Shown piece by piece: positions 10,873 through 22,700 of a stretch of DNA of 64,000 bases. The DNA is from Pyrus communis (lineage: Eukaryota > Streptophyta > Magnoliopsida > Rosales > Rosaceae). Position 1 is the stretch's first letter. Every line of letters begins with the position of its first letter. The notes beneath the pieces are model-generated. The model worked only from the letters and a program-made list of their open reading frames with translations. It made no database searches and was not told where the DNA came from. Position numbers and translations under genes: made by a program. The stretch is from positions 13,298,471 to 13,362,470 of the forward strand of contig NC_084819.1 of NCBI RefSeq assembly GCF_963583255.1, in the 5' to 3' direction.

Positions 10873-12357
10873 GGCCAAATCGGATTAATAGTCCCTGTGG
10901 TGATAGGATATTCGGAGGATTGCCCATGTGGTAAAAAAATTAGGATTTAAACCCTTATGATGAAGGTTATTAGCAAATTTAACCCAAATATGAGATTTCT
11001 GTTAAACCTCAGTTAAATGTAGGGATAAAAATGTCCAACTACTCTTTATTTCTGCTAGCCTTCTCTTCCTCTCTCTGTGTCTGTGTAACCTCCACGCGAG
11101 CTGATCGTCGAGGTCTTCCGGCGGCTTGACTCCAAGCCCAACCGTGATGCCTGCTCCCTCGTCTGCAAGCGCTAGCTCGCCCTCGAGAGCCTCAGCAACA
11201 CCGCCCTCTGCATCGGCACCATCGGCAGCCCGGACCTCATCGTCGGCCTCCTCGCCGCCAATTCCACAACGTCTGCACCGTTCACATTGACGAGCGCCTT
11301 AACCTTTCGTCGGTGAGGCTGCATTCTACCAATGGCTCCGACGACAACGTGCTTGATTTGAACAGTTTATCGGACTCTCTCTCTCTTTTCGAACTCTCTG
11401 CCTTCCCTCTAAACCACCATAGCCAAAGAGACCTCCAAGCACTATCACCGCAAATTCCAATTAAATTGAGACCCCAAACCACCAAATACAAGACCTGCGC
11501 AACCTGGGGATCCCTATGGTACCATTGCATGTTAAATTATGTAATGGGAAGTAGGAGAATCCAAGCAGCGGTTCTCGGTGAGAGTTGCTCTAATGGAATC
11601 GAGCTACAACCTTTGAAAATTGAGGTAAGATTAGCTCAGTTTATTGGTAATCTGTTGCTAGTAATGTCTTCACCCCAGCATGGGCAATTGGATATGAATT
11701 TAAACTTGCTCAAATTTGGGATTGAAGAAAATAATTTTTTTTGTGTTGTTTGTTCTAGACTCAGGGGGTTGAATGCTGTCGGTGATGGTGATGGTGATGG
11801 TGATAATGCTCAAGGCACCTCAAAAGTTAGGAATGGGCGAGAGCAATTGGGCACCAAATTTGCTACTTTTCTTCGAGTCAAGGAGTCTACAAGGCAACGG
11901 AAGCGGAGGGAAATTATTGCTCAAGGCGGCACCTCTGAAACGCAGGTCGAGAGGGAAATTACTACCTTCGTAGAGGTCCAAGAGTGTAGGCACCGGGTCA
12001 AAGGGTGTAGGCAGCATCTTGGATTAAATCTGGGTTCAAAATCTGGGTCTCTGACCTCTATGATTATCTATTCTTCACCCCAGCATTCGAATAATGTTAT
12101 TCCTACGTTTTGAAGATTACAGAGACAGAAAGAACATGGCTAACAGAGACAGAAAGAGGGAAGAGAGAAGAAGGCTAAAAAGAAAGAGTGGTTGGACACT
12201 TTTATCCCTACATTTAACTGAGGTTTAATAGAAATCTCATATTTGGGTTAAATGTGCTAATAACCTTCACCATAAAAATTTAAATCTTAATTTTTTTACC
12301 ACAGGAATAATTTTCCGAATACCTTATCATCACGGATACCGTAAATCCAATTTAACC
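10873..12357. mobile_element. Pack-MULE-like Mutator element with captured host sequence
   Basis: Long terminal inverted repeats of about 165 bp: left 10873-11039 (GGCCAAATCGGATT...), right 12191-12357 (inverted, GGTTAAATTGGATT...). Both contain the matching blocks TCTGTTAAACCTCAG-like and CATTTAACTGAGGT-like. The element is flanked by the 10-bp direct repeat TTAACTCGTC at 10863-10872 and 12358-12367. The paralogous flank of CNGC copy 4 has one TTAACTCGTC (30907-30916) and no element, which confirms the insertion. The 1.15-kb inside encodes no transposase but carries an F-box/LRR gene fragment and an unidentified second part (11350-12190). Confidence 0.85.
11101..11345 (+). pseudogene. Captured F-box/LRR-repeat protein 4-like exon fragment
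   Basis: The frame from 11101 reads LIVEVFRRLDSKPNRDACSL then VCKR, a stop (TAG 11173-11175, where the family has Trp), then LALESLS and GSPDLIVGLL. This matches my memory of the F-box start of FBL4-type F-box/LRR proteins, which act in SCF ubiquitin ligases. A one-base deletion near 11263 shifts the frame, after which FHNVCTVHIDERL-like sequence resumes. The piece is more GC-rich than the surrounding DNA, as expected of captured exon sequence. It cannot make a working F-box protein. Confidence 0.7.
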
Positions 12358-12367
12358 TTAACTCGTC

Positions 12368-12834
12368 CCTTGGAATCCAAAAATTTATAGTTCGGCTGAA
12401 GCAACCATTCGATGCGAAATAAATAAGAAATTAAATGACAAGACCCCATTCGCATTTCATCCGCTGTCCGGGACAGTTGGCAAGGGGCCCCATGTATTTC
12501 TCTGGTTGTTGAGCACAATTACACATGGGAAAAGTTACGTAATTGGGAAACGACCAAGACCCCTCGCCTACTTATAAATCTAACGACTTGCATGAAAGCC
12601 ATATATGCTTGATCTTAAATTTCAGTGCTGCATGATATCTTCATTTGCATATTTCCAAAACCATAGCAAACTAGCTTCTTTATTTGTCCATTCAACCCCT
12701 CGCCTACTTATACTCCATCTTGTAGCGGTTGTAGTTAACATATGTAATCTGTCGTAATTTCAATAAGCTCCTCATTCAAGATTATTCAGAGTTCAGAGAA
12801 TCTTGTACGCATCATAACTTAGTAAGCTTAAGTT
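12368..12834 (+). promoter_or_regulatory. Promoter and 5' leader region of CNGC copy 2
   Basis: Collinear with 16390-16896 (copy 3) and 30917-31203 (copy 4). A TATAAAT at 12573-12579 is conserved in all three copies (16601, 31122), about 260-300 bases before the ATG in copies 2 and 3. Confidence 0.5.
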
Positions 12835-15025
12835 ATGACGGATTCTGATGAACCCATTCAAAAAATAGAGCCCTCAGATGACGAGTCAATCAACCTTACA
12901 AGGTATCATATTTTTTTTAATATCTCTAACAGGTTTTTCTATTTTTTTTTTCCTTTTAAAATTAAAACAAAGGATTTCTGCATCAGATCAATATGGTTGT
13001 TCCAAATAGGATTTTATTTTGCATGTTTAATTCTTGTGTATTAATTGTTCAGGATGTCAGGTTCTGAAATTATAAAGCTTGCAAAAGGGAAGTATGGCAA
13101 GAGAGATGGAGGAGATAGATCAAACTGGTCCAAACAATTGGATGAATTTGCTAAATTTATTGCGATTGCAATTTTGATCGGCCCTATCCTTCTGGACCCT
13201 TTGTTCTTGTACGTTCCCATCATCAATGAAAATATCAAGTGTCTCGCGTTAGACGATAAATTAAAGATTATAGCTCTTGTTTTGCGATCATTTACTGATC
13301 TCCCTTTTCTACTTAACCTCCTCCGTTGTGTGCTGCCTACCTGGTACACATCGTACATTTTGGAAGATCTCCTAGATGACGTCATACCCGAATCCCGAAT
13401 GCTTAACATTTTAGCTGTTCTTCCTATTCCACAAGTAAGCCAATTACTTTTATGGGGTAAATTATTTTTCGTAATCTATTAAGTCATATATGAGGAATTA
13501 GGATAATTTGATTTTGCTGATTCAGTCACACAACTCTTTTAAGTTTAGCTATTGGTTTGCATTTGTGTACAGGTTGTAATTCTAATTTTCCTTCCAAAAA
13601 CGAGGAACTCAAGATCTTTGAATAGAATGAAGTTTTTGAACTCACTTATTCTATTGCAATATGTTCCACGAGCTTATCCAATGTACAAAATATGTAAGCA
13701 CTCTAACAAGGAAACACGTGAACGTAGCAAGGAACTTGCTGGGAGAAAGCAAATATGGATTTCGGGTGTATTAAATTTCATCATGTACATCCTTGCTAGT
13801 CATGTAAGTTATTGTCTTATCTTAGTTTATTTTAACTGCTTCCTAAGTTGCTTGTAAATATCGTTGAGCTACAAATGTTGTTCTTGGTTTGTTAGGTACT
13901 CGGGACATTTTGGTACTTTTTTTCTGTTCAGCGAGAGATAGATTGTTGGATCTCTACTTGTCGAAGTGAAAATGGATGCAACTTAAGTACTTTACAATGT
14001 GATAATACTCCGTTCAAAAACGTCACACTTCTAAATGATTTATGTCCAACAAATCCACCAAATCCAATGGCATACGATTTTGGCATATTCGTTGACAGTG
14101 CATGGGATGTGCCGACGTTTAACCATCAAGATTCAGTCACGCAAGCCGTCCAATGAGTTGTCCCTTTTCAAATATTGTTTTAATATATTGCTCCAATGAA
14201 TTCTGCAGTTCTTTTGCTTCAAACCTCAACTCTAGTACCAATGCATGGGAAAGCGTCTTTGTAATTTCTATTTCGATCAGTGGCCTGCTACTATTCATGT
14301 ATCTGCTTGGACATGTGCAAGTCGGTGATGAATTATATTTTTTATATCTGGTTTTCTTTTGAGTAGTTTCTACATAAATGCATGTAAATTTCAGGATTTA
14401 ATAAACTCAATTTCAAACCTCCATGTTGTGGTGTAGACATTTATGCAGGCAATTACCAGAACATCTCAGATTTGGCAGCGGCTGCCAGTCATAGGTCCAC
14501 GAATACAGTTCATGGTATCTGAATATGGTCTTAAAGAGGAGGTAAAATATGCAATTTGGAAATTGGTAAGAGAAGCACTTGAAGAGGACGAAGGTCTTGC
14601 TGCAGAGAATATCTTCTCGTTACTTCCTTCGGAACTTCAGAGACGTTTGAAGTGCCATCTCTTCTTGGCTACACCTACACTAACGAAAGTAAATTCCTAA
14701 TGTCCCATCTCTGTCAATTTCTCCATATGCATAGCTCTATTTAGTGCTCTATAAACTTGTGGCAGTAGATGGTTTTTCGAATAATCTAGTTATCGAATTC
14801 AAGCTATTGTATAGATAGGAGCATGAACTCCTCTTTGAGTTCTTTAGGCGTGCTTTCGTGAGTATACTTTTAAACAGTTGATTATCATCCGTCTTAGTAA
14901 AATGATGTTGCTTATTGGATCTTATCGATGTAGTCTTAAGTTTCTAATTACATGTATGAATTAACCCCAGTTGCCAGGGCTTGAAAACAAGGACAGACAA
15001 GTGTTGTATGCAATCATGGAGGACC
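12835..15025 (+). pseudogene. CNGC copy 2: channel gene lacking pore helix and cyclic-nucleotide-binding domain
   Basis: Exons parallel copy 3: 12835-12902, 13053-13434, 13573-13803, 13896-about 14096, 14209-14320, 14437-14688, then 14971-15025 of the last exon. S1-S5 segments are open (for example LIGPILLDPLFLYVP and ILAVLPIPQ). Two lesions are clear. First, relative to copy 3 a 178-bp segment is missing at 14096-14099, with CAGT shared at both ends; it removes the pore helix, the exon 4 donor and part of intron 4, so the frame runs to a TGA near 14153. Second, the last exon stops after 55 bases at the junction with a copy of the MULE interior. Exon 5 reads ASN where plant channels usually have GQN. 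Not expected to yield a channel. Confidence 0.85.
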
Positions 15026-15318
15026 TGAAACGCAGGTCGAGAGGGAAATTACTACCTTCGTAGAGGTCCAAGAGTGTAGGCACCGGGTCAAAGGGTGTAG
15101 GCAGCATCTTGGATTAAATCTGGGTTCAAAATCTGGGTCTCTGACCTCTATGATTATCTATTCTTCACCCCAGCATTCGAATAATGTTATTCCTACGTTT
15201 TTAAGATTACAGAGACAGAAAGAGGGAAGAGAGAAGAAGGCTAAAAAGAAAGAGTGGTTGGACACTTTTATCCCTACATTTAACTGAGGTTTAACAGAAA
15301 TCTCATATTTAGGTTAAA
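15026..15318 (+). repeat. Tandem-duplicated copy of 11936-12245 (MULE interior and right TIR)
   Basis: Almost identical to 11936-12245 apart from a 24-base deletion and single changes. It joins abruptly to the truncated last exon of CNGC copy 2, so it marks the junction of the tandem duplication that made copies 2 and 3. The right TIR is interrupted at 15318 by a further insertion and resumes at about 16297. Confidence 0.9.
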
Positions 15319-16296
15319 CTAGAAACTGAAGGAGATTTGGAGAGATGCAATTGAAGAGAACTTATCCACGATGATCGACGCGTGGCAAAACAGTGGAGAA
15401 CGCATGGGAAGGCTGTGCAAAGGAAGAAAAGCAACGGGCAAGCTGGCATCAAACAGCGCAAACATGTTCCAGATTTGTTTTTTTAATTATATTTTGGTGG
15501 CAAGCCATGCATCATTGCTGCGAGATGTGATGGGGTAAGGTTTTTTAATTATTTTCTGGTGGCAAGCTATGCATCATTGATGCGAGATGTGATGGGGTAA
15601 GGTTTTTTAATTATTTTTTTGTGGCAAGCCATGCATCATTGCTGCAAGATGCGATGGGGTAAGGTTTTTTAATTATTTTTTTGTGGCAAGCCATGCATCA
15701 TTGCTGCGAGATGTGATGGGGTAAGGTTTTTTAATTATTTTCTGGTGGCAAGCCATGCATCATTGATGCGAGATGTGATGGGGTAAGGTTTTTTAATTAT
15801 TTTCCATGCATCATTGATGCGAGATGTGATGGGGTAAGGTTTTTTAATTATTTTCTGGTGGCAAGCCATGCATCATTGATGCGAGATGTGATGGGGTAAG
15901 GTTTTTTAATTATTTTTTTGTGGCAAGCCATGCATCATTTCTGCGAGATGTGATGGGGTAAGGTTTTTTAATTATTTTTTGGTGGAAAGGCATGTACCAT
16001 TGCTGTCAGTGTGGATTAGGTAAGAATAAAATGCTGGAATCGAAGAGAGAGCCGGATGGTTACACAAAAAGTAAAATAGAAGAGGGAGTCAGAATGGAAA
16101 AATAAGATACTCAGGATGATCAACACGTGGCCAAAGAGTGAAAGAATCCCGAAGAAAAGAAGGATAACAATAAGGGTCTCTCCAACGCACGAAGCAAGGG
16201 AGAGAAACGGAAGAAAGCAAAAAAGCCAGGGGCAGATCCGTCCGGACACTATTGCTGAACAGTGCCAGAAACCAACTGGGTTTTAGTAAATATAAT
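15319..16296. mobile_element. Insertion with an internal minisatellite, class unknown
   Basis: Compared with copy 2 (where GGTTAAATGTGCTAATAACC is continuous near 12248) about 978 bp are inserted here. It contains the 62-bp minisatellite. Its flanking arms share related blocks (GATGATCGACGCGTGGC near 15374 and GATGATCAACACGTGGC near 16117). The right end reads GAACAGTGCCAGAAACC...GGTTTTAGTAAATAT. I see no clear TIR or target duplication and no coding sequence. The minus-strand ORFs at 16016-16316 look fortuitous. Confidence 0.55.
15478..16022. repeat. 62-bp minisatellite, nine units
   Basis: Nine head-to-tail units of about 62 bp begin TTTTTTAATTATTTT and contain GCATCATTGATGC, a 13-base palindrome, then GAGATGTGATGGGGTAAGG. 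Unit 6 lacks about 11 bases; unit 9 is diverged. Units differ mainly at TTCTGG/TTTTTG and GATGC/GCTGC. Confidence 0.95.
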
Positions 16297-16896
16297 TTGC
16301 TAATAACCTTCACCACAAAAATTTAAATCTTAATTTTTTTACCACAGGGATAATTTTCCGAATACCTTATCATCACGGAGACCATAAATCCAATTTGACC
16401 TTAACTCGTCACTTGGAATCCAAAAATTTATAGTTCGGCTGAAGCAACCATTCCATGCGAAAATGACAAGACCCCATTCGCATTTCATCCACTGTCCGGG
16501 ACAGTTGGCAAGGGGCCCCATGTATTTCTCTGGTTGTTGAGCACAATTACACATGGGAAAAGGTACGTAATTGGGAAACGACCAAGACCCCATTGACCAT
16601 TATAAATCTAACAACTTGCCTCAAAGCCATATATGCTTGATCTTAAATTTCCACCATATATGCTTGATCTTAAATTTCAGTTGGATTTGCTGCATGATAT
16701 CTTCATTTGCATATTTCCAAAACCATAGCAAACTAGCTTCTTAATTTGTCCATTCAACCCCTAGCCTACTTATACTCCATCTTATAGCGGTTGTAGTTAA
16801 CATATGTACTCTGTCGTAATTTCAATAAGCTCCTCATTCAAGATCATTCAGAGTTCAGAGAATCTTGTACTCATCATAACTTAGTAAGCTTAAGTT
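16297..16896 (+). promoter_or_regulatory. Promoter and 5' leader region of CNGC copy 3
   Basis: Begins with the rest of the MULE right TIR (to about 16394), then sequence collinear with copy 2. TATAAAT at 16601-16607. A short repeat (CCATATATGCTTGATCTTAA, twice near 16630-16675) is specific to this copy. Confidence 0.5.
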
Positions 16897-19561
16897 ATGA
16901 TGGATTCTAACGAACCCATTAAAAAAATAGAGCCCTCAGATGACGAGTCAATCAACCTTACAAGGTATCGTATTTTTTTTAATATCTCTAACAGGTTTTT
17001 CCATTTTTTTTTCCTTTTAAAATTAAAACAAAGGATTTTTGCATCCGATCAATATGGTTGTTCCAAATAGGATTTTATTTTGCATGTTTAATTCTTGTTT
17101 ATTAATTGTTCAGGATGCCAGGTTATGAAATTATAATGCTTGCAAAAGGGATTGGAGGAGATGGATCAAACTGGTCCAAACAATTGGATGAATTTGCTAA
17201 ATTTATTGCGATTGCAATTTTGATCGGCCCTATCCTTCTGGACACTTTGTTCTTGTACGTTCCCATCATCAATGAAAATATCAAGTGTTTCGCGTTAGAC
17301 GATAAATTAAAGATTATAGCTATTGTTTTGCGATCATTTACTGATCTCCCTTTTCTACTTAACCTCCTCCGTTATGTGCTGCCTACCTGGTACACATCGT
17401 ACATTTTGGAAGGTCTCCTAGATGACGTCATACCCGAATCCCGAATGCTTAACATTTTAGCTGTTCTTCCTATTCCACAAGTAAGCCAATTACTTTTATG
17501 GGGTAAATTATTTTTCGTAATCTATTAAGTCATATATGAGGAATTAGGATAATTTGATTTTGCTGATTCAGTCACACAACTCTTTTAAGTTTAGCTATTG
17601 GTTTGCATTTGTGTACAGGTTGTAATTCTAATTTTCCTTCCAAAAACGAGGAACTCAAGATCTTTGAATAGAATGAAGTTTTTGAACTCACTTATTCTAT
17701 TGCAATATGTTCCACGAGCTTATCCAATGTACAAAATATGTAAGCACTCTAACAAGGATACCCGTGAATGTAGCACAAAACTTGCTAGGAGAAAGCAAAT
17801 ATGGATTTCGGGTGTATTAAATTTCATCATGTACATCCTTGCTAGTCATGTAAGTTATTGTCTTATCTTAGTTTATTTTAACTGCTCCCTAAGTTGCTTG
17901 TAAATATCGTTGAGCTACAAATGTTGTTCTTGGTTTGTTAGGTACTCGGGGCATTTTGGTACTTTTTTTCTGTTCAGCGAGAGATAGATTGTTGGATCTC
18001 TACTTGTCGAAGTGAAAATGGATGCAACTTAAGTACTTTACAATGTGATAATACTCTGTTCAGAAACGTCACACTTCTAAATGATTTATGTCCAACAAAT
18101 CCACCAAATCCAATGGCATACGATTTTGGCATATTCGTTGACAGTCTTCAGTCTGGCATAGTGGGAACAACAGATTTTCCTCAAAAACTCTTGATGTGTT
18201 TGTCGTGGGGCTTACGAAATTTGAGGTTTGTCCTACATAAGTATTTTTATTCTTAGATATTGCATCATTCACACGAAACACCAGTGCATGGGATGTGCGG
18301 ACGTTTAACCATCAAGATTCAGTCACGCAAGCCGTCCAATGAGTTGTCCCTTTTCAAATATTGTTTTAATACATTGCTCCAATGAATTCTGCAGTTCTTT
18401 TGGTTCAAACCTCAACTCTAGTACCAATGCATGGGAAAGCGTCTTTGTAATTTCTATTTCGATCAGTGGCCTGCTACTATTCATGTATCTGCTTGGACAT
18501 GTGCAAGTCGGTGATGAATTATATTTTTTATATCTGGTTTTCTTTTGAGTAGTTTCTACATATATGCATGTAAATTTCAGGATTTAATAAACTCAATTTC
18601 AAACCTCCATGTTGTGGTGTAGACATTTATGCTGGTAATTAGCAGAATATGGCAGCGGATGCGAGTCATATATCCACGAATAGAGTTCATGGTATCCGAA
18701 TATGGTCTTACAGGGGAGTGGGTAGAATATGCAATTGGGGACTTGGTAAGAGAAGCACTTGAAGAGGACGAAGGTCTTGCTGCAGAGAATATCTTCTCGT
18801 TACTTCCTCGGAAACTTCAGAGACGTTTGAAGTGCCATCTCTTCTTGGCTACACTAACGAAAGTAAATTCCTAATGTCCCATCTCTGTCAATTTCTCCAT
18901 ATGCATAGCTCTATTTAGTGCTCTATAAACCTGTGGCAGTAGATGGTTTTTCGAATAATCTAGTTATCGAATTCAAGCTATTGTATAGATAGGAGCATGA
19001 ACTCATCTTTGAGTTCTTTAGGCGTGCTTTCGTGAGTCTACTTTTAAACAGTTGATTATCATCCGTCTTAGTAAAATGATGTTGCTTATTGGATCTTATC
19101 GATGTAGTCTTAAGTTTCTAATTACATGTATGAATTAACCCCAGTTGCCAGGGCTTGAAAACAAGGACAGACAAGTGTTGGATGCAATCATGGAGGATCT
19201 TGAGCCAGTTAGCTATGCTGATGGTACCTATATTATTCGAGAGGGGGAGCCACTAGATAGGATGCTCTTCATCACGCAGGGCAGCGTACTTACCTACAAG
19301 ACTACTACTACTGGTGGCGAAAGTGGCTCGTCAAGCACTGCATATCTTGAGAAAGGTGATGTTTATGGAAAAGAACTTATAGGTTGGGCGGCGACATCTA
19401 CCCCATTTTCCGGCTTACCCATCTCAGGCCAAACTGTCAAGTCCCACGAAAAAGTTGAAGTCTTTGCAATCAGGGCTGCCAGATTAAAACGTATTGTCTC
19501 TAGGTTCTCGACGCATTTCAACACACAGGATATTACTACGGTGGAAATAACTAGTTACTAG
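16897..19561 (+). CDS. Cyclic nucleotide-gated ion channel (CNGC1-like), copy 3, complete but divergent
   Basis: Seven exons splice in phase: 16897-16964, 17114-17480, 17619-17849, 17942-18225, 18395-18506, 18623-18862, 19145-19561, all with GT-AG sites, giving 572 codons and a TAG stop. CNGCs are plasma-membrane cation channels of the Shaker fold, gated by cAMP/cGMP and calmodulin. Seen in order: S1 (FIAIAILIGPILLDTLFLYV), S2, S3 (ILAVLPIPQVVILIFLP), S4, S5 (LNFIMYILASHVLGAFWYFF), the pore helix (SGIVGTTDFPQKLLM), S6 ending GHVQ, a C-linker, and a cyclic-nucleotide-binding domain with REGEPLDRMLFITQG and YGKELIGWA. Oddities: the filter position reads GSN instead of the usual plant GQN; the N-terminus is short; the protein ends just after the binding domain, without the calmodulin-binding helix and IQ motif. 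At 572 residues it is well short of the usual near 700. It may be functional, altered or decaying. Confidence 0.85.
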
Positions 19562-19759
19562 ATTTTTAATTCAAAATTTTTATATATTCAGCTATTTTTC
19601 AAATTTAAAGAATTTAAACGTCATCTACTTTCCTCAACATTAGCAAAACACAAGAATACCTGTCAGGTTCAATTGTACCACAATTGTAATAGAGAAAGCT
19701 CTTTAGGTGAGTTTCATTGGCTGTTACAGTCGTAATGAAGGTTTAAGCAGCAATCCAAA

Positions 19760-22700
19760 TAAGATTGTGAAGCTTAGGGCTGAGAATGGGAATTGGGTGG
19801 ATCGTCCGTCTCAGGTGCGCCAATTGGTGGATAATCACTTCATTTCAGTCTTTAGCTCGGCCGGGAGTCGTACATGGGGTTCGCTGCTAGATTGCATTAT
19901 TCCCTTGGTCTCTGTTGAAATGAATGAGGAGCTAACTGCGCCGGTCACGGAAGATGAAATAAAGGACGCTGCTGTGCAAATGGGAGGTCTCAAGGCTCCT
20001 GGCCCTGATGGTTTCTAGGTCATCTTCTATCAGAGTTACTGGGAGATTGTGAGGGCAGATGTTTCGGATCTGGTCAGAGAGTTGTTTCTGGATTCTGCCG
20101 GTACAGGTTTGATAAATCAGACTCACATTGTGCTAATTCCCAAAGTCCCTAATCCGGAATTTGTGTCGCAATTCAGGCCCATCAGCTTATGCAACTACTC
20201 GTACAAAATTCTGTCAAAGATTCTTGCTAACCGGTTGAAGGTATTTTTACCAAACATCATCTCTCCTACCCAAAATGCATTTGTGGCGGGTAGACAAATT
20301 CAGGATTGCATTGGCATAGCCCATGAGATGTTTCATTATCTGAAGGGAAGGAAAGCAAGGAATCGATTCGAAATGGGTATTAAACTTGATATGCAGAAGG
20401 CGTATGATCGGGTTGAATGGGACTTTCTGGATGCTGTTATGGAGAAAATGGGGTTCAGTAGCAGATGGAGATCGATAATTAATGGATGTATTTCGTCTGT
20501 GAAGTTCGATGTTCTCCTAAATGGGCAGGCAGGGAAGACGTTTGCGCCCACGCGGGGTCTTCGTCAGGGGGATCCTCTTTCTCCTTATTTATTTATTTTG
20601 GTGGGGGAGGTTCTCTCCAAACTTATTCAGAGTGAGGTGGACAATGGTAGATTGGAGGGTGTCAAGATGGGCGGTTTTGGACCCATGATTTCTCACCTCT
20701 TCTTTGCTGATGATACCCTTTTGTTTTTGCGGGCTGATATGAATAACTGTCGGAATCTGAGGAATGTGCTGGACAAATTTTGTGAGGCATCTGGGCAGAA
20801 GGTTAATTTGGTGAAATCCAGTGTTTTCTTTGGGGCAAATGTTCCGAAGGTGAATGCTGATCAGATGGGGAGTGCTCTTGGTATGGCGGTGGTTATCAAT
20901 CCGGGGACATACTTGGGGGTTCCTGCTATATGGGGTCGATCGAAACAGCGTGGTCTTGCTTATGTGAAAGGGAGAATTATGGAAAAGCTTCAAGGATGGA
21001 AGCAAAGTACTCTATCCCGTGCCGGTAAGGAGGTTTTAATTAAGGCTGTTATTCAAGCTATTCCGGCGTACCCCATGAGCATTTTCAAATTCCCAGCCGC
21101 TGTTTGTCAGGAATTGGATGCGTTGGTGGCTGGATTTTGGTGGGGTTGCAAGGAGGGAGCCCACAAGATTCATTGGGTTTCAAAGGAGGTTTTGGGTTTA
21201 CCCAAAGACTTGGGAGGTTTAGGCTTCAGAAATTTTCAGGAATTTAATGATGCTCTGCTTGCTAAGCAGTGTTGGCGGTTAATAACTGAACCGGACTCGT
21301 TGTGGGCTCAAGTGATTAAGGCTCGTTATTTTCCCCACTGCTCGATCTGGGATGCGAAGAAGGGGGGTCGTGCCTCTTGGGCGTGGGGAAGCCTCTTAAG
21401 TGGCAGGGACTTAATCAGGGAGGGTTCTCATTGGCAGATTTTGGGTGGTCAGGAGGTGCGGGTGTGGCAGGATAGATGGCTTCCTTCCTTACCCCTTGGT
21501 CACCCGGTGCCGGTTGGTCAGGTTGCGGTTACTCCAAGTTTACGGGTCAGCGCGCTTATCTGTCCGGAATCGGGGCGGTGGAATCTTAGCTTTCTTCAGC
21601 CGTTCATTTCGGGGGAGGCTTTGCAGGCTATTGAGGAGATACCTCTTGGGGATTTAAGTCGTAATGATAGGCTTATCTGGGATCTGAGTAAGAATGGGTG
21701 CTATTCGGTCAAGTCGGGCTACAGATGGTTGCAAAGCAGATCGATGACAGTGAGGGATAAGCGGCGGCCTTCTGTTCGTGAGGTTCCCAAGGCGTTATGG
21801 AAAGGGATTTGGAAGCTGGAGGTGCCCCCCAAGTTGCGACATTTCTTGTGGCTTACTGTGCATAATTGTCTTCCTACTCGGGATGCCCTTTTCCGACGGA
21901 GGTCCTCTCAGGTCTCTACTTGTCCTATTTGCTGCTGCCATGATGAAACTATTGAGCACATTTTTCTTTCTTGCTCTTGGGTAGCACCAATTTGGTTTGG
22001 TGGGGCATTGGGTTATAGAATGGATCGTCTGTCTCTCCCTAATTGGTTGGATTGGATTCTGGCGGTCTTCTCTCCGAATTTTTGCATCTCTGGTGATTCC
22101 AATTGGAGGCGATCTTATATTGTCTTTACTTGTTGGTGTATTTGGAAGGCTCGCTGTGAATTTGTGTTCAACGGGGTGTCCATTAATCCTTCTAAAGTCT
22201 TGGCTGCTATCTCTGCGGCTGTGAGCTCGTTTTTTGGTGCGAGGGCTATGGATGGGGCTAGAAGAGAGGGCGTCGGCAGGAGGGTTTCCCCGGTTGCGCG
22301 GTGGTGTGCTCCGGCCTTTCCTTTTGTGAAGATAAATGTGGATGCTAGCTGGTCCAAGGCCTCTAAGAAGGGTTTTGTCGGGATGGTTGTGCGGGACATG
22401 GAGAGCAAGTTTGTGGCTGCAGCGCGGTATGCTATCAAAGCTCCTTCTGCGGCTGCTGCGGAGGCTTATGCGCTGTTGCATGGGTGCCAATTCGGAGCTG
22501 ATTTGGGTGTAAGGTATGTCATTCTGGAATCGGACTCCCTTGAAGCGATAAATTGTCTCTCTAGCTCGCTGTCCATGGGTAGTTGGGAGGCTTTCCCCGT
22601 GCTGGCTCGGGTTAAACAGTTGGGGGGAAAGTTTCTTGAATGCCGATGGTCTTGGGCGCCTAGAATTGCTAATGGCGTGGCTCACGAGATTGCGTCGTTT

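Noticed and set aside
15478..16022. CRISPR-like regular repeat
   Set aside because: Units are contiguous 62-bp tandem repeats without unique spacers, in a plant genome; this is a minisatellite.
16016..16316. Two hydrophobic minus-strand ORFs that look like membrane peptides
   Set aside because: They come from T-rich complement of an A/G-rich insertion; no start context or homologue in the parallel copy.
21795..22685. 296-codon minus-strand ORF
   Set aside because: Exact antisense of the LINE ORF2 RNase H region; a shadow frame.
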